Shown here piece by piece: positions 10,150 to 23,299 of a stretch of 64,000 nucleotides of DNA. The stretch comes from Tubiluchus corallicola (lineage: Eukaryota > Priapulida > Priapulimorpha > Priapulimorphida > Tubiluchidae). The notes under the pieces are model-generated. The model made no database searches and was not told where the DNA came from. It saw only the letters and a list, made by a program, of their open reading frames with translations. The position numbers and the translations under genes were made by a program. Position 1 is the first letter of the stretch. Every line of letters starts with the position of its first letter. The stretch covers positions 60,001-124,000 of the forward strand of contig JAQGDQ010000437.1 of NCBI GenBank assembly GCA_030141605.1, read 5' to 3'.

Positions 10150-10830
10150 TACTAGGAGGAAATATTGTTTTACTAGAGGCAATATTGTTCTTTACTAGGT
10201 GGAAATATTGTTCTTTACTAGGAGCAAATTTTGTTCTTTACTAGGAGAAATTTATTTTTGTGTTCTACTGGGAGGAAATATAGTTCTTTACTAGGAGGAA
10301 TTATTGTTCTTAGATAGGAGGAAATTTTGTTCTTTACTAGGAGCAAATTTTGTTCTTTACTAGGAGGAAATTTTGTCTTTTACTAGGAGGAAATTTTGTC
10401 CTTTACTAGGAGTAAATATTGTTCTTTACTAGGAGGAATTATTGTTCTTAGATAGGAGGAAATTTTGTCCTTTACTAGGAGTAAATATTGTTCTTTACTA
10501 GGAGGAAATATTGTTTTTACTAGTAGGAAATTTTGTCCAAGACTAGGAGGAAATTTTGTCCTTTACTAGGAGTAAATTTTGCTTTTTACTAGGAGGCAAT
10601 TTTGTTCTTTACTAGGAGTAAATTTTGCTTTTTACTAGGAGGAAATATAGTTCTTTGCTATGAGGAAATTTTGTTCTTTATTAGTATATAATTTTGCTTG
10701 TTACTAGGAGCAAATTTTGTTCTTTACTATGAGGAAATATTGCTGTTTACTAGGAGGAAATTTTGTGTTTTACTGGGAGCAAATATTGTTCTTTGCTAAG
10801 AGGAAATATTGTTCTTTACTCTACGAGGTT
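10150..10830. repeat. ~23-bp minisatellite (CTTTACTAGGAGGAAATTTTGTT type)
   Basis: Roughly 28 imperfect units built around 'tttactaggaggaaat'. Sub-blocks are themselves duplicated (10280-10340 resembles 10430-10480). Confidence 0.95.
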
Positions 10831-11892
10831 AAAACTAACCAGTCATTGTTATGGAAAGGATGACATCCTTTAAGCCACTATCTTGCCCCAGCTCAGCGGC
10901 AGAAGCCATTTATTTTGTTAAAGGGGAAGAAAGGGGAATTTTAATGTATCTCCCAAAGAACTTTACGTACAAAGTTACATTATTTACCACGTAGCTGTTT
11001 CAAAAACTTATCTAATTGGAAAATAAATTGATTTAAAATATTCGCCCCACCTGGTTAAACGACACTGTGTCACCTTCCCAGTGTGCACCACAGATTCACT
11101 AACAATTCATCATTGATCTTACTGATAACATAACGTAATTTAAACTTTTGTTTATATAGTGAAGAGTGTGCTACAAATGCTCTGGTTATTTTTTCAAACT
11201 TTACATAATATTATAGAAACTTTTTTCAAAGGACTTACCATTAAAATGGCTGTTCCTAATGGCTATTGCAAGAGTTTAAATTCACAACTTTTATACAATG
11301 GTACTGCCGACGCAAGCTCTGCATGCAGCAGTACAACATGTAAGTGATTCAAAAATTTCAAGATTACACACATGTACACGTGGCGGTACTGGAACTGATT
11401 AACAAGATTGAACAAATCAAGTTCTGCAATATATGTAGGCTCTCACTACTGATAAGCTGTTTATTTTTCTTTATTATTTCTCCAATGCTACACTAAATAA
11501 CTCAGAAATCACTCTACCTAGAGTCAACAAACTTGCAAGGTGTGGTATAGTGACCCTTGATATCGTTGTCCTTCTAGATGAGACACTGAATCAATGGAAG
11601 AGTCTTAGCAATTGGTACAGTAAGCACAGTTACCTGACATACACATATGTTGTACATTCTCTGCGCAAAGAGGAATAATTCGTGAATGAAACTGCGCATG
11701 AGGAGTTTTTCTGGTACTTTCCCATTGCTCATTGCTTTGTTAATCAGATTCGATGCTACTTAACTTCTGTCGTTATAAGTGCATTAATCGTTGTTATTAA
11801 ATCGTGCACGAACTTACTTTTTATTACTTTTTAGAGTTTTTCCGTAAAGTTGGTCAGTTTTCCAGTCTGTAACCAAAAATACACTTGTCCTG
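10831..11892. other. Unassigned stretch
   Basis: About 1 kb with no splice-bounded frame, RNA gene or repeat match that I could support. Confidence 0.4.
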
Positions 11893-12359
11893 TTAACCCT
11901 TTCAGTCCCAAATTATTTTTTAATAAGAAAAATTTTTTTGGCTTGGTACTTTTGTTCAGTATGTCCATCTTGTTTACACATAATAATTATTTTTTTCTAC
12001 CTGTGCCCTCGTGCTGAATATAGCCTGTATCCTACGGGATACATTGGGATTCAATGGAAGCATAAAATGTGCTTCATTTTGCAACTGCTGATAATTTTTT
12101 AAAGTATTTAAGACATTTAGTATGCATGCTATGCAGATGTGTACAAAGTTGTCTCTAAAGTACTGTACCTTGCACAGTTTTTTATGCTATGTAGATTTTC
12201 TAGTTTGCCATTTTATCACCATTTTTAGTCTATTGTTATTGGCTTAAATCAAAATAACTATTAACAGATCAAATAACTGTCAGTTTTAAAATTTTATTAA
12301 TTTTAAAGGCAGAAAATATTCTCGTATCCCACGGGATACAACGGGTATGAAAGGGTTAA
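11893..12359 (+). mobile_element. piggyBac-like MITE, family A copy 2
   Basis: TTAA on both sides, inverted CCCTTTCA termini and paired internal palindromes. Highly similar along its whole length to the copy at 6085. Confidence 0.88.
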
Positions 12360-12659
12360 TTAAAATTCTCTAAAATTTTTGTGGCATTTAGCCCATGTAG
12401 GTGTTCTCGCATTGTCGCTGTTTTTTCCATGAATTGCCATTTTGTTTATGTGTGAAAGCTGCTTAATTTTCTCATCCTGGGATAATTGGCACTGCGGTCA
12501 TCAATGATATCATTTATTCCGCTGAACCGTGGCCCCCGTCGCTCCCTCCGCTTGCTCTAGCGTTAAGCGCGTTCATTCTCTTCCTATCCACTCATTATGC
12601 TTGTGTTATTACTGGTGAACTCAGTTGGTCTTCGAGTGCTGTGCCGTGCTACGATGTGA
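12360..12659. other. Unassigned stretch
   Basis: No gene recognised. A moderately GC-rich patch lies at about 12525-12570. Confidence 0.35.
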
Positions 12660-13282
12660 TTTATAACCAGGGTGCATAAGATTATGGATATGTATAAAAT
12701 AGCTTATTTTATGGATTTTTGAAATTTTATTTTATGGGTATCAATAAAATAAGACATAGACTATATCTGGAACGAGATGCCCAGGGAGAAATCAATTAAA
12801 AAGTAAAAACGGGAGGCTTGAAACGTGTTTTTAAACACGCAGGACTTAGTTTTAATTTTATCGGTTTCATATCATTTCAAATTTAATCAAATTTTACGAG
12901 ACAATGGCTGGGTCTCTCTCAGTTATTTTCAGATCGAACTCCAGCTCATGCTTTGCTTGAAACTTCGCCATCTTGATAACAAAAAGACAATGAGAAAAAA
13001 CAATGTAAAATAGCAAATCCGGAAATGCGCTTTTGTTGGTTTGTTTTCTTTCTCTTTCTCTCCTTCTAACGTTGTTTTCTTTCTCTTTCTCTCCTTCTAA
13101 CGTTGTTTTCTTGCTCTTTCTCTCCTTCTAACGTTCGTTTTCAGTGTTGCCAATGCTTACAACTCGTTACTTTGTACAAAAAATCACAAAACAAATATTT
13201 TTTTATTTTATGCATTTCTTATTTTATGGATTTTTGGTCTTATTTTATGGATATCCATAATCTCATGCAGCCTGTTTATAAC
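12660..13282. mobile_element. hAT-type MITE with perfect 8-bp target duplication
   Basis: Inverted termini CAGGGTGCATAAGATTATGG and CATAATCTCATGCAGCCTG bound 12668-13274. TTTATAAC is repeated exactly on both sides (12660-12667, 13275-13282). No transposase. It contains a short C/T-rich minisatellite. Confidence 0.85.
13030..13138. repeat. 31-bp minisatellite (3 copies)
   Basis: 'ctttctctccttctaacgtt' recurs three times inside the hAT-type MITE. Confidence 0.85.
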
Positions 13283-13324
13283 TGTTTCATCGCTGATACG
13301 TGCTTATCTTTGTTACGTGAATAA

Positions 13325-13692
13325 GGGGGCGAGCATCGAACGTTCGAGTTCGAATCGAATTCGAACCTAATATGTTCGAATAATTGAACACTTTAATCAC
13401 GTACGTTCTCTTTATCATTAAAACGATTGAAACATCATGCAATTAGCATAATTTATCCGTGATTTCTGCGCACAATTTTCAAACAAATTATTGGCGGTTT
13501 TACTGCAGAACAAAATCGAGTAACATGCATGATCTTTGAAAGACAAATTTTTACTAGTGGTTCGAAAATTTGTTCGGAAATCTTTCAATCTCAATTCGAA
13601 TTCGAATACTAAAGTTCGGTTCGATTCGAATTCGAAAGTCACAAATTCGATCCGATTCGAATTCGCTTTCTGGTAGAGAATGCTCACTCCTA
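13325..13692 (+). mobile_element. TTCGAA-rich MITE, family B copy 2
   Basis: Near-complete copy. The termini, 'gcgagcatcgaacgttcga' and 'tagagaatgctcactccta', are roughly inverted, followed inward by TTCGAA-rich arms. The interior matches the other family members. Confidence 0.75.
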
Positions 13693-13934
13693 TACGTGAA
13701 TAATAATGATTATCTAGGTAATAAAATGGTGAAATGTGATTTTATCAATGGAATGGCTTCCTTCTTTAAGGTAAGGTTGAGTTCTGAGATTCAAATACAT
13801 AAAAATGCATGTATGTAGTTATTTCAGGGTGCACTGTCTTCTATAGTTTACTCTTTCTTGATAACAGATGGCAGCACGTTACCACCAAAGCTAACATGTT
13901 GTATTTGTTTCATGAGCGATAATGTACATGTTAT

Positions 13935-14355
13935 TATGTAAACAAAACAATATATAAACAATATGCTAAACAAAATGTAAACAATCTTAGAAACAATATG
14001 TTAAACAAAATGTAAACAATCTTAGAAACAATATGTTAAACAAAATGTAAACAATCGTATAAACAATATGTTAAACAAAATGTAAACAATCTTATAAACA
14101 ATATGTTAAACAAAATGTAAACAATCTTAGAAACAATATGTTAAACAAAATATAAACAGTCTTAGAAACAATATGTTAAACAAAATATAAACAGTCTTAG
14201 AAACAATATGTTAAACAAAATATAAACAATCTTAGAAACAATATGTTAAACAAAATGTAAACAATCTTATAAACAATATATTAAACAAAATATAAACAAT
14301 ATGTTAAAATGTAAACAATCGTATAAACAATATTTTAAACAAAACATAAACAAAT
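13935..14355. repeat. ~34-bp minisatellite (AACAATATGTTAAACAAAATGTAAACAATCTTAG type)
   Basis: About 12 units with minor variants. The unit itself is made of related AAACAAT/AAACAAA words. Confidence 0.95.
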
Positions 14356-15020
14356 CTATATAATATAAACAGAGACATACATGTTATTACAAGCACTGTT
14401 TAAAGCGCTAAGATGTCACTGCTAAGATTAGTTACTTTAGTTACTCTTTCACAACTTTGTTACTTTATGCAAGAATTGATTAATGGATATAAATTGTTGA
14501 AGCACATGCATGCCACTTTGACAAATTCTCACCCTAATTCTTAACCCAGCTGGACGATTCACAAAGTACTTTAATCCATCGATGACATTAGCTCTTGCGT
14601 TGCTGGACACGGGTTCTTAATTAGTAAACATCGTGGCGTCATTGTTGTCCACGTCCCGAGTGACCTCAGTTCATCAGAACAAGTTTCTGCTGGGTCATCA
14701 GAAACTATCTGTGTATTTTCTCTCTATGAAGTGACAAAAGGCAGACGAATTCCTAGTTTTCGCTACCGTTTCTGTCTCGCGATAATCACGCCGAATGGTT
14801 GATTGATGTTTTGCTAAGGGATTAACTTTTCCTGTTGTAATTTTCCCGTGATTTTTGCCTGTAATTTGACGAAATTGGGAATGATGCACGTGCGACTGAC
14901 AAGCAGAGAATGTCGTTCTTGCTTTGAGAATTATGAGAGTGTAAGTATTGAGTAATAGTATTACAGGATTGTTGTAGATATAGGTTGGAGATAATGTAGA
15001 TATTGCTGAACATTTGTATA
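14356..15020. other. Unassigned stretch
   Basis: No supported gene. Minus-strand open frames of about 60 codons here lack splice or domain support. Confidence 0.4.
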
Positions 15021-15772
15021 TAAATTAGCAGAGCTAGTATATAGGGATTTGGGTTGGCTGGTCATAGGCCAGAAATGAGCATAGCTAGTATACGTAGTAT
15101 ATGGCTGGTATATGGGCATAGCTAGTATATGGCTATTATATTGGCATAGCTGGTATATGAGTATAGCTAGTATATGGCTAGTAAATTAGTATAGCTAGTG
15201 TATGGGCATAACTGGTATATGAGTATAGCTAGTAATGGCTAGTAAATATGTATAGCTAGTATATTTGGGATAGCTAGTATATGGATATAGCTAGTATATA
15301 AGTATAGCTAGTATATGAGCATAGCTAGTATATGGATATAGCTAGTATATGGCTAGTATATGGGTCTAGGTAGTATATGGGCATAGGTAGCATATGGGCA
15401 TAGGTAGTATATGGGCATAGCTAGTATATGGCTAGTATATGAGTATAGCTAGTATATGGGCATAACTATTATATGGATATAGCTAGTATATGAGTCTAGC
15501 TAGTATATGGGCATAGCTAGAATGTGGCTAGTATATGAGTATAGCTAGTATATGGGCATAGCTAGTATATGAGTATAGCTAGTATATGGCTAGTATATGG
15601 GCATAACTAGTATATGGGCATAGCTAGTATATGAGTATAGCTAGTATATGGCTAGTATATGGGCATAACTAGTATATGGGCATAGCTAGTATATGAGTAT
15701 AGCTAGTATATGGCTAGTATATGGGCATAACTAGTATATGGGCATAGCTAGTATATGGGTATAGCATAGCTC
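15021..15772. repeat. ~17-18-bp minisatellite (GGCATAGCTAGTATATG type)
   Basis: About 40 units of 'atagctagtatatg' with g/a variants. Larger blocks of about 80 bp recur at 15540-15740, showing later block duplications. Confidence 0.95.
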
Positions 15773-15954
15773 GAAGTAAATTTATTAAAAAAATCTTTAA
15801 ATAAATTAGAATAGCTGTCTGTTGTGTGGCAATAGAAATGTTCTTTAAGAAATATCATTATTAGCTACAGCCAGTTTAGCCCTGTCTGAGCCTAAGGTTA
15901 ATATTATCCCACTCGAATAACCTTTCTTATCGCGTTCTGAAATTGACAAGCATA

Positions 15955-16138
15955 GAGTTTAACCACGGACATAGATAGTTTGACCATGGACATAGATATT
16001 TTGACCATGGACATAGATGTTTTGACCATGGACATAGATATTTTGACCATGGACATAGATATTTCGACCATGGACATAGATATTTTGACCATGGACATAG
16101 ATATTTTGACCATGGACATAGATATTTTGACCATGGTT
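15955..16138. repeat. 21-bp minisatellite (GACCATGGACATAGATATTTT)
   Basis: About 8.5 units. Because 21 is a multiple of three, frames stay open on the minus strand (HGQNIYV or MVKISMS per unit); this is not evidence of a gene. Confidence 0.95.
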
Positions 16139-16646
16139 ATGTATCACATATAACGCATGCTTGCTGTTTATTTGCGCTGCGTAAAATCATTATAGCGAGC
16201 AATAGATCGTAATTCCTGCCTGGCCGTGTAAAGCTGGGTTTACTGTTCCAATTTATGCAACCACACCTGGTATAGTTAAGGGGATAGGAGGGTCGTGCCG
16301 TCTCTCAAGGATGAAGATGGCATTTAATAATCTTCCATGCGATGCAGATTTTGGGATGTAATAACCCTGAAGGTCATCTTTTTATTCTGTGCATTATAGG
16401 AGTAAAATTGAGATGTTTATTGTATTCCGTGGGTGATTCTGATCCTATAGGTTAATATAGGCTGCAGCATAAAGCCACTCGAGAGTTGGTAACATTTGGT
16501 AAAAAATCAGTTTTTCAACTATGACTGTGTTGATACGTGTGCTAATTTGGTTTGCAATAAACAGTAAAATAGTGGCTTTTCGTAAAGAATATTTTTATTG
16601 ACAAATAAACAAAAGGTAGCTATACTAGTATATTTAAACAATTTGC
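16139..16646. other. Unassigned stretch
   Basis: No coding or repeat feature recognised. Confidence 0.4.
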
Positions 16647-17093
16647 AATAAATTTACTCCACTACGGCCAAATCACGTTGAAAACACAGGTTCTCGTAAG
16701 TTAAGCAACGTAGAGCTTGGTTAGTACTTGGATGGGTGACTGCCATGTGTAGAGGAGTAAATCTTCCAAATCAGGAGTGGAGCCCTGAAGGCGGACCAGT
16801 GCAGCATGCTCACTGACTCCGGCAGCTCCTGCAGCCAACCTGGTGCCAAACGTATCGCTCCGCTTTCCTTTGGACTACACCAGGGAGGAAGAGAGGGGGT
16901 TCCTGTTGTCTGGGCAACTCAAGATCTCCATACACCTTGCCCAGGCGTGCGCCCTGGAGACGTTCAAGGATCGCACTGCTCAGCCACAGTCGACGCTGCA
17001 GCTCCATCAATGTGATCAATAACTGACTCTCTTGGTGCACACTCCATTGTCTTCCGAGACAGAAGGATGCCAACCAACCAATAAATTTACTCC
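16647..17093 (+). mobile_element. 5S-rRNA-derived SINE, copy 1, with 14-bp target duplication
   Basis: The element (16661-17079) starts with a 5S rRNA-like head ('acggccaaatcacgttgaaa', then 'tagtacttggatgggtgac') and continues into a GC-rich body ending in 'agaaggatgccaaccaacc'. The 14-bp AATAAATTTACTCC is repeated exactly at 16647-16660 and 17080-17093. The head is fused early to the body, so about 100 bp present in the fuller copies are missing. LINE machinery must have mobilised it. Confidence 0.92.
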
Positions 17094-17284
17094 AAGCTAC
17101 GAAAATGTTCCTAAAATTATCGCGAGTAAGGAGATTCAAGACGGGTGCTGCTGAGTTAGAGGATGGCTCCTTCTTAAGGAGCCTCATAATTTCATTAGCC
17201 TAGGGACCCCAAAAGGTCATAATCCTACCCTAATTATATGTCATGAGTGAAAAACGCTAGTTGTTATATGAACGATCATTTTGG
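17094..17284. other. Unassigned spacer
   Basis: No feature recognised. Confidence 0.4.
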
Positions 17285-18200
17285 AAATCTTTACTGAGAG
17301 GTGAGTTACTGAATGAATGAATGAACCTGCCACTAGACGTTCATTTGAATGACCGAATCCAACAGATGCTGGCACTTAATCCGAATGAACAAATTTAACC
17401 ATTCGTCGGAGGTTGATTTGAGTGAACGAATGAAGCAGTCAGTAGAAGTTCATTTGAGTGAATAAATGAACGACCCACTAGAAGTTCATTTGAATAAATA
17501 AATGAACTGCCTACTTGAAGTTTATTTGAATGGAGAAAAGAATGAGTTACTAAAGATTCTCTTATATGGATTAATTATTCACCAAACGTTTATTTGAAGA
17601 AGAAATGAGCATATTTTTTTGGTTCGTTTGAGTGAACCAAATGAACCACTCACAAGAAGTTCATTTGAGTCGAAAAAAAAACCGTCAGCATTCAAATGGA
17701 GAACCAGCCACTAAAAGTTTATTTGAGTGAATGAATAAACTATTTACTAGCGTTTTGTTGGAACGATGAACCAGTCACTGAAGGTTCATTTGAATTAACG
17801 AATGAACTAGTCACTGAAGGTTCATTTGTATTAACGAATGAACCAGTCACTGAAGGTTCATTTCAGTGAATGAATAAACTAATCACTAGAAGTTCACATA
17901 AGTGATGAATGAACCAGTCACTGGAGGTTCATTTAAATTAACGAATGAACTAGTCACTGAAGGTTCATTTGAATTAACGAATGAACCAATCACTGAAGGT
18001 TCATTTCAGTGAATGAATAAACTAATCACTAGAAGTTCACCTAAGTGATGAATGAACCAGTCACTGGAGGTTCATTTGAATTAATCTGTCAGTGTAGGTT
18101 CATTTAAGTGAAGGAATTAACTAGTTACTAGATGTTCGTTTGAGTGAACGAATGAACCAGTCACTGGAGGTTCATCAGGGTGAACAAGTGAACCAGTTAT
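17285..18200. repeat. Diverged ~36-bp minisatellite (GAATGAACCAGTCACTGAAGGTTCATTTGAATTAAC type)
   Basis: About 25 imperfect units. The core pairs 'aatgaacc' with 'ggttcatt', so each unit can form a small hairpin. Divergence is highest at the left. Confidence 0.9.
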
Positions 18201-18769
18201 TGGGGGTGGCTGCAAATCGGCATAATCTTAGCTCCCGAGTAACTCCATTTGGCAAAGTTTGTTTTTACAGGAATTCGTAGTAAATTAACTTACTTGAAAG
18301 TAACGATGTGTGTATTTTAGCAAGCCTGGATATCTTTACACACACACAGGATGCTAGCTGACAAATTGTCAATATTTGTAATGTTCTCTGCTCATAGTCT
18401 CGGGTTGTTACGCTTCTTGCTCTGCACAGACTTTCTTCCTTTAACTTGGAGTTTTTGCTCGGTGACTGGAATGCGTTCAATTATCATACAATGTGTGGAG
18501 AGGAACTTGTTTGTTTGAGAGAAATTTTTATCACTATCCAAATTCCAGTGAGATGAACAAGAGTTATGAGAACAAAAACCGTTTAAGATGAACCCACTCT
18601 GTTCTATCAGCCCCCACTAGAGTTATTATGTTATCTTTCAGACGTTTATGGTCATGTTATTTGTATTCTGTGTCTTACAGTAATTGTATTTGGTTACTTT
18701 AACGACCATGAGGATGCTATTAAGTGGTAAGAACCTTTGGCATAGAATCGCTAATTATAAAGGCACGTT
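18201..18769. other. Unassigned stretch
   Basis: No supported gene; a CACACACACA run at about 18340. Confidence 0.4.
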
Positions 18770-19305
18770 CAGACCAGCGAGTTTTCTGCTGCACGTTTTC
18801 TCTCTGATAGCAAATTCGCAATTGCAAACTGTTTTTGAGTTACTGTCGACACTTTCCGCAATGAATAGAGAGGTAAGCGGGCAGCTCGTGCTTACTGTTG
18901 GAGAGTAACTCGCAGCAAGCTTTGTTCTCTAGTCTGAACGCGCTTGTGAGTTACGCGGTGAGTTACCCTCGACATTTCTCACAGTTAATAGAGAAGTGAG
19001 AGTCAGCTCGTGCTTAAGTCGGAGAGTAACTCGCAGCAAGTTTTGTTCTCTAGTCTGAACACACTTGTGAGTTACTCGGTGAGTTAATCTCGACATTTCT
19101 CACAGTTAATAGAGAAGTGAGAGTCAGCTCATGCTTGCGTCGGAGAGTAATTCGCAGCAAGTTTTGCTCTCTAGTCTGAACACACTTGTCACTTACTCTG
19201 TGAGTTACCCTCAACATTCCTCACAGTTAATAGAGAAGTGAGTATCAACTCATGCTTACTGTTAGAGAGTAACTCGCAGCAAGCTTTGCTCTCTAGTGTG
19301 AACGT
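18770..19305. repeat. ~122-bp tandem repeat (about 4 copies)
   Basis: 'gagagtaactcgcagcaag' recurs at about 18899, 19021, 19143 and 19265, each followed by 'ttgctctctagtctgaac'-like sequence. Confidence 0.93.
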
Positions 19306-19885
19306 GTGTCGTTAGACATAAGTGATAAATTTTTACTGCTGCGTTTTCCTCATGATATCATAATTACTTGCATGTTTGTTTAAAATTTTACGCAAGTGTT
19401 AATTAATAAAATTCTATTTTTGCATATGTGGACTTTAAATCTATTTTATAAACTCTTATTTCGTACATCTATTTTTTTTACGTACATGATATTTTATTTT
19501 GTTTTTGCTGTTACATCTTTTTTGTTTGAAAGTAACTCAAATATCTTTTCACCACACGGGTCAATTTAATATCTTCAAATATTTTGCTGAAGTCAAATGC
19601 ATGTGCAATTTTTCTCATAATGTTTGAAGATGGTTTGCAATCCTTTCTTCATCTTTTTTACTTTGTTTGTGCGCACACACTTGATGCGATTCCAAGCTCT
19701 ATGAAGGAGCGGCGTTTTTCAAGTGTTTGTCAAAGCTCAGTTGAAGTATGCCAGAAGGGAGTGATGTCAGCAAATTGGTCTCTTGGGAAAGTTATTTTGC
19801 AGAGATATTTGTTTCCAGTGAAGTTTGTTCGTAGATATCTTCTCAGTTATGAAGTCAAGAGAACATATGTCTGAGTGTTTATGTA
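19306..19885. other. Unassigned stretch
   Basis: A 96-codon plus-strand frame (19584-19874) is open, but I recognise no domain, splice site or homology. Left uncalled. Confidence 0.35.
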
Positions 19886-21300
19886 GTTGGCGAAATCAAC
19901 TGACGATGTTATTGTCATTGTTTAGCTCGTGACGTCAGCTGAAGACATCACTGTCATCGTCTAACTGCTGACGTCAACTGAAGATATCACTGTCATCGTC
20001 TAACTGTTGACGTCAACTGAAGATATCATTGTCATTATCTGGTTTGTAAAGTCAACTGACGTTGTCATTGTCATTGTCCAGCTTGTGAAGTTAGTTGAAT
20101 ATACCATTGTCATTCTGTAGCTTGTGAAGTCAACTGAGGATAATAATTGTTATTGTCCAGCTCGTGAAGTCAACTGAAGATAATAACTGTCATTGTCTAG
20201 CTCACGAAGTCAACTGAAGATAATAACTGTCATTGTCTAGCTCACGAAGTCAACTGAAGATAGTAACTGTCATTGTCTAGCTCACGAAGTCAACTGAAGA
20301 TAATAACTGTCATTGTCTAGCTCACGAAGTCAACTGAAGATAATAACTGTCATTGTCTAGCTCACGAAGTCAACTGAAGATATCATTGTGATCGTCTAAC
20401 TCTTGACGTCAAATGAAGATATGACTGTCCTTGTCTAGTTTATGAAGTCAACTGATTATCATCGTCATTGTCCAGCTCGTGAAGTCAACTGAAGCTATAA
20501 CTGTCATTGTTTTGCTCGTGAAGTCAACTGAAGATAATAATTGTTATTGTCCAGCTCGTGAAGTCAACTGAAGATAATAATTGTTATTGTTTTGCTCGTG
20601 AAGTCAGCTGAAGATAATAACTGTCATTGTCTAGCTCACGAACTCATCTGAAAATATCATTGTGATCGTCTAACTCTTGACGTCAAATGAAGAAATGACT
20701 GTCCTTGTCTAGTTTATGAAATCAACTGATGATATCATCGTCATTGTCCAGCTTGTGAAGTCAACTGAAGCTATAACTGTCATTGTTTTGCTCGTGAAGT
20801 CAACTGAAGATAATAATTGTTATTGTCCAGCTTGTGAAGTAAACTGAAGATATCACTGTCATTGTCTAACTTGTGAAGTCAACTGAAGCTATAACTGTCA
20901 TTGTTTTGCTCGTGAAGTCAACTGAAGCTATCACAGTCATTGTGTAGCTGATGAACTCATCTGAATATATCATTGTCATCGTCTAACTGATGACGTCAAT
21001 TGAACATATCATTGTCATTATCTAGCTTGTAAAGTCAACTGATGATATTATTGTCATTGTGTAGCTTCTGAAGTCAACTGAGGATATCACTGTCATTGTC
21101 TAACTGGTGAAGTCAACTGAAGATATCACTGTCATCGTCTAACTGTTGACGTCAACTGAAGATATCATTGTCATCGTCTAACTGTTGACGTCAAATGAAG
21201 ATATGACTGTCCTTGTCTAGTTTATGAAGTCAACTGATGATATCATTGTCATTGTCTAATTGGGGAAGTCAACAGCAGATATCAGTGTCTTTGTCTAATT
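19886..21300. repeat. 40-bp minisatellite (GTCAACTGAAGATAATAACTGTCATTGTCTAGCTCACGAA type)
   Basis: About 35 units over 1.4 kb. A central block (20160-20370) is nearly homogeneous and flanks are diverged. Several units carry the full CRE palindrome TGACGTCA (for example near 19932, 19970, 20009, 20406, 20679, 20991, 21147 and 21186). Confidence 0.95.
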
Positions 21301-21894
21301 TCTGGTGTTGGAGATAATTTGTAAAGTCAGACAAAGGTCATTAATGCTGACTGTAGTCAACTGAATATCTCTACTTTATTTAGAGATAAATCATTGTTTA
21401 GTAATTGATGAGTACTGTTATGAAGTCATATCGTACTGATTGGCCCAGACGGCGCCACTTTCGAATATGGATGGGTGAGTCTTATTCACAATTTCAACTT
21501 GTATTGCAATAACTATCCAGATAAGGTTATTATTATTGAACGTTTCTCTTCTTGCACCTTCATTAACAAATTACCATCTGTTACGAATTACCATGGGGTT
21601 GTTTGTGAGTAGCTATTTATTTAAAGTAATTCTCGCTAGACCTCAACTACACATATACACACTCATGATCAGCAACTAGGTGCAGTGTTTAGGTGTAGTG
21701 TTACAAGTGGACACTTGGTGGCGGTGTGATCGTGTCAAATGAATTTAAGAAAATGTGGCGTAGCGCTTTCTTGAGATACATCAGAGCCGAGGCTCCATTC
21801 TCTACACTCGTCCAAAGGGACTTTTCACTTATTTATAACTTATCAATTGATGATAGTATTGATTAACGGTTGATGATAGTATTGACAATGCTTG
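21301..21894. other. Unassigned stretch
   Basis: No supported gene. A possible donor-like 'gggtgagtc' near 21473 has no convincing exon attached. Confidence 0.35.
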
Positions 21895-22450
<556 letters not shown>

Positions 22451-23244
22451 TGCAAAAGTATGATAGTATTGGCAATGTTTCCTGTGCTCATTGAAGTTGT
22501 TGTTGTCGTTATTGTTGTGGTTGTTCTTTGTTGGTTGAAAGTTGGCAGTGAAAGCATACTGTATTGCTTATGACGTAACATACTAGAAATTGTGCTTACA
22601 ACATTATCTCTATTTACTCAGGATACGTTGTTACTTCTACAACAATGTATATTGACATCAAACATGAAAACATTTTATTAGTGGTCATAATAGTCCGCGA
22701 CCTGACCCACGGTAACAGTTGTTTACCTTTGTCGGCTGACCCCAGTGTTTGTAAACAAGCGAAGCAATTGACTCTTTATCTCAACACTTTCTCTGTCAGT
22801 TTTTGTTTGTCCACGTGACATGTGTAAACAGTCTCATTGTTTCTGTGGATAACAGCTGTTATGCAGTAAATGTGTGATGAAAGTGCATGCGAGCGTTCGA
22901 CATTCAGAGTAGCCACTGGTCACTAGTGGTCAGTGGTCATTTTGCAGAGTAGTTGCTGCTTCATGGCATTCGTTTAGAATTTCTTGGCATATTATTTTGA
23001 TGTAATTAATTTCGAGAGGATCGTGGATCAGACGTGGATTTTATTGTGGATCATTTGATTGTGGATGACATGCGAGTGTGTTTAGTGCTTAAATACAGTA
23101 AGCTTTAGCAACTCCTGGAAGCCGTTATGATAGGCCTACCATCTTTGTTTGGTGAGACAGTTGTGTAATCTGAACAGGTACCAGTCTTTCTCGAACACGT
23201 TCTGCAGTTTGTCCGTCTGTCTGTTTATCTGAGCTGTAATAACT
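22451..23244. other. Possible HSPA12 promoter / 5' UTR region
   Basis: No coding frame. It precedes the candidate first exon at 23245. I see no TATA box that can be placed with confidence. Confidence 0.25.
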
Positions 23245-23260
23245 ATGGATCGCATCAAAG
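23245..23260 (+). CDS. HSPA12A: Candidate HSPA12 first coding exon (MDRIK-)
   Basis: ATG GAT CGC ATC AAA G is followed at once by GTAATT, a donor-like sequence. It ends in phase 1, which matches the phase-1 acceptor of the exon at 30757, and would give MDRIK-G-TRTDQL. The implied intron is 7.5 kb of repeats. The call rests only on phase and splice signals, and another upstream exon could be used instead. Confidence 0.4.
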
Positions 23261-23299
23261 GTAATTACGTCTCACGCGGAACACGGACCCTCTTGAGTT

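Noticed and set aside
15904-16147. MVKISMS / HGQNIYV repeat peptide
   Set aside because: 21-bp minisatellite artefact.
19584-19874. 96-codon plus-strand frame as a small gene
   Set aside because: No recognisable domain, no splice or promoter context; length is within chance in AT-rich sequence.
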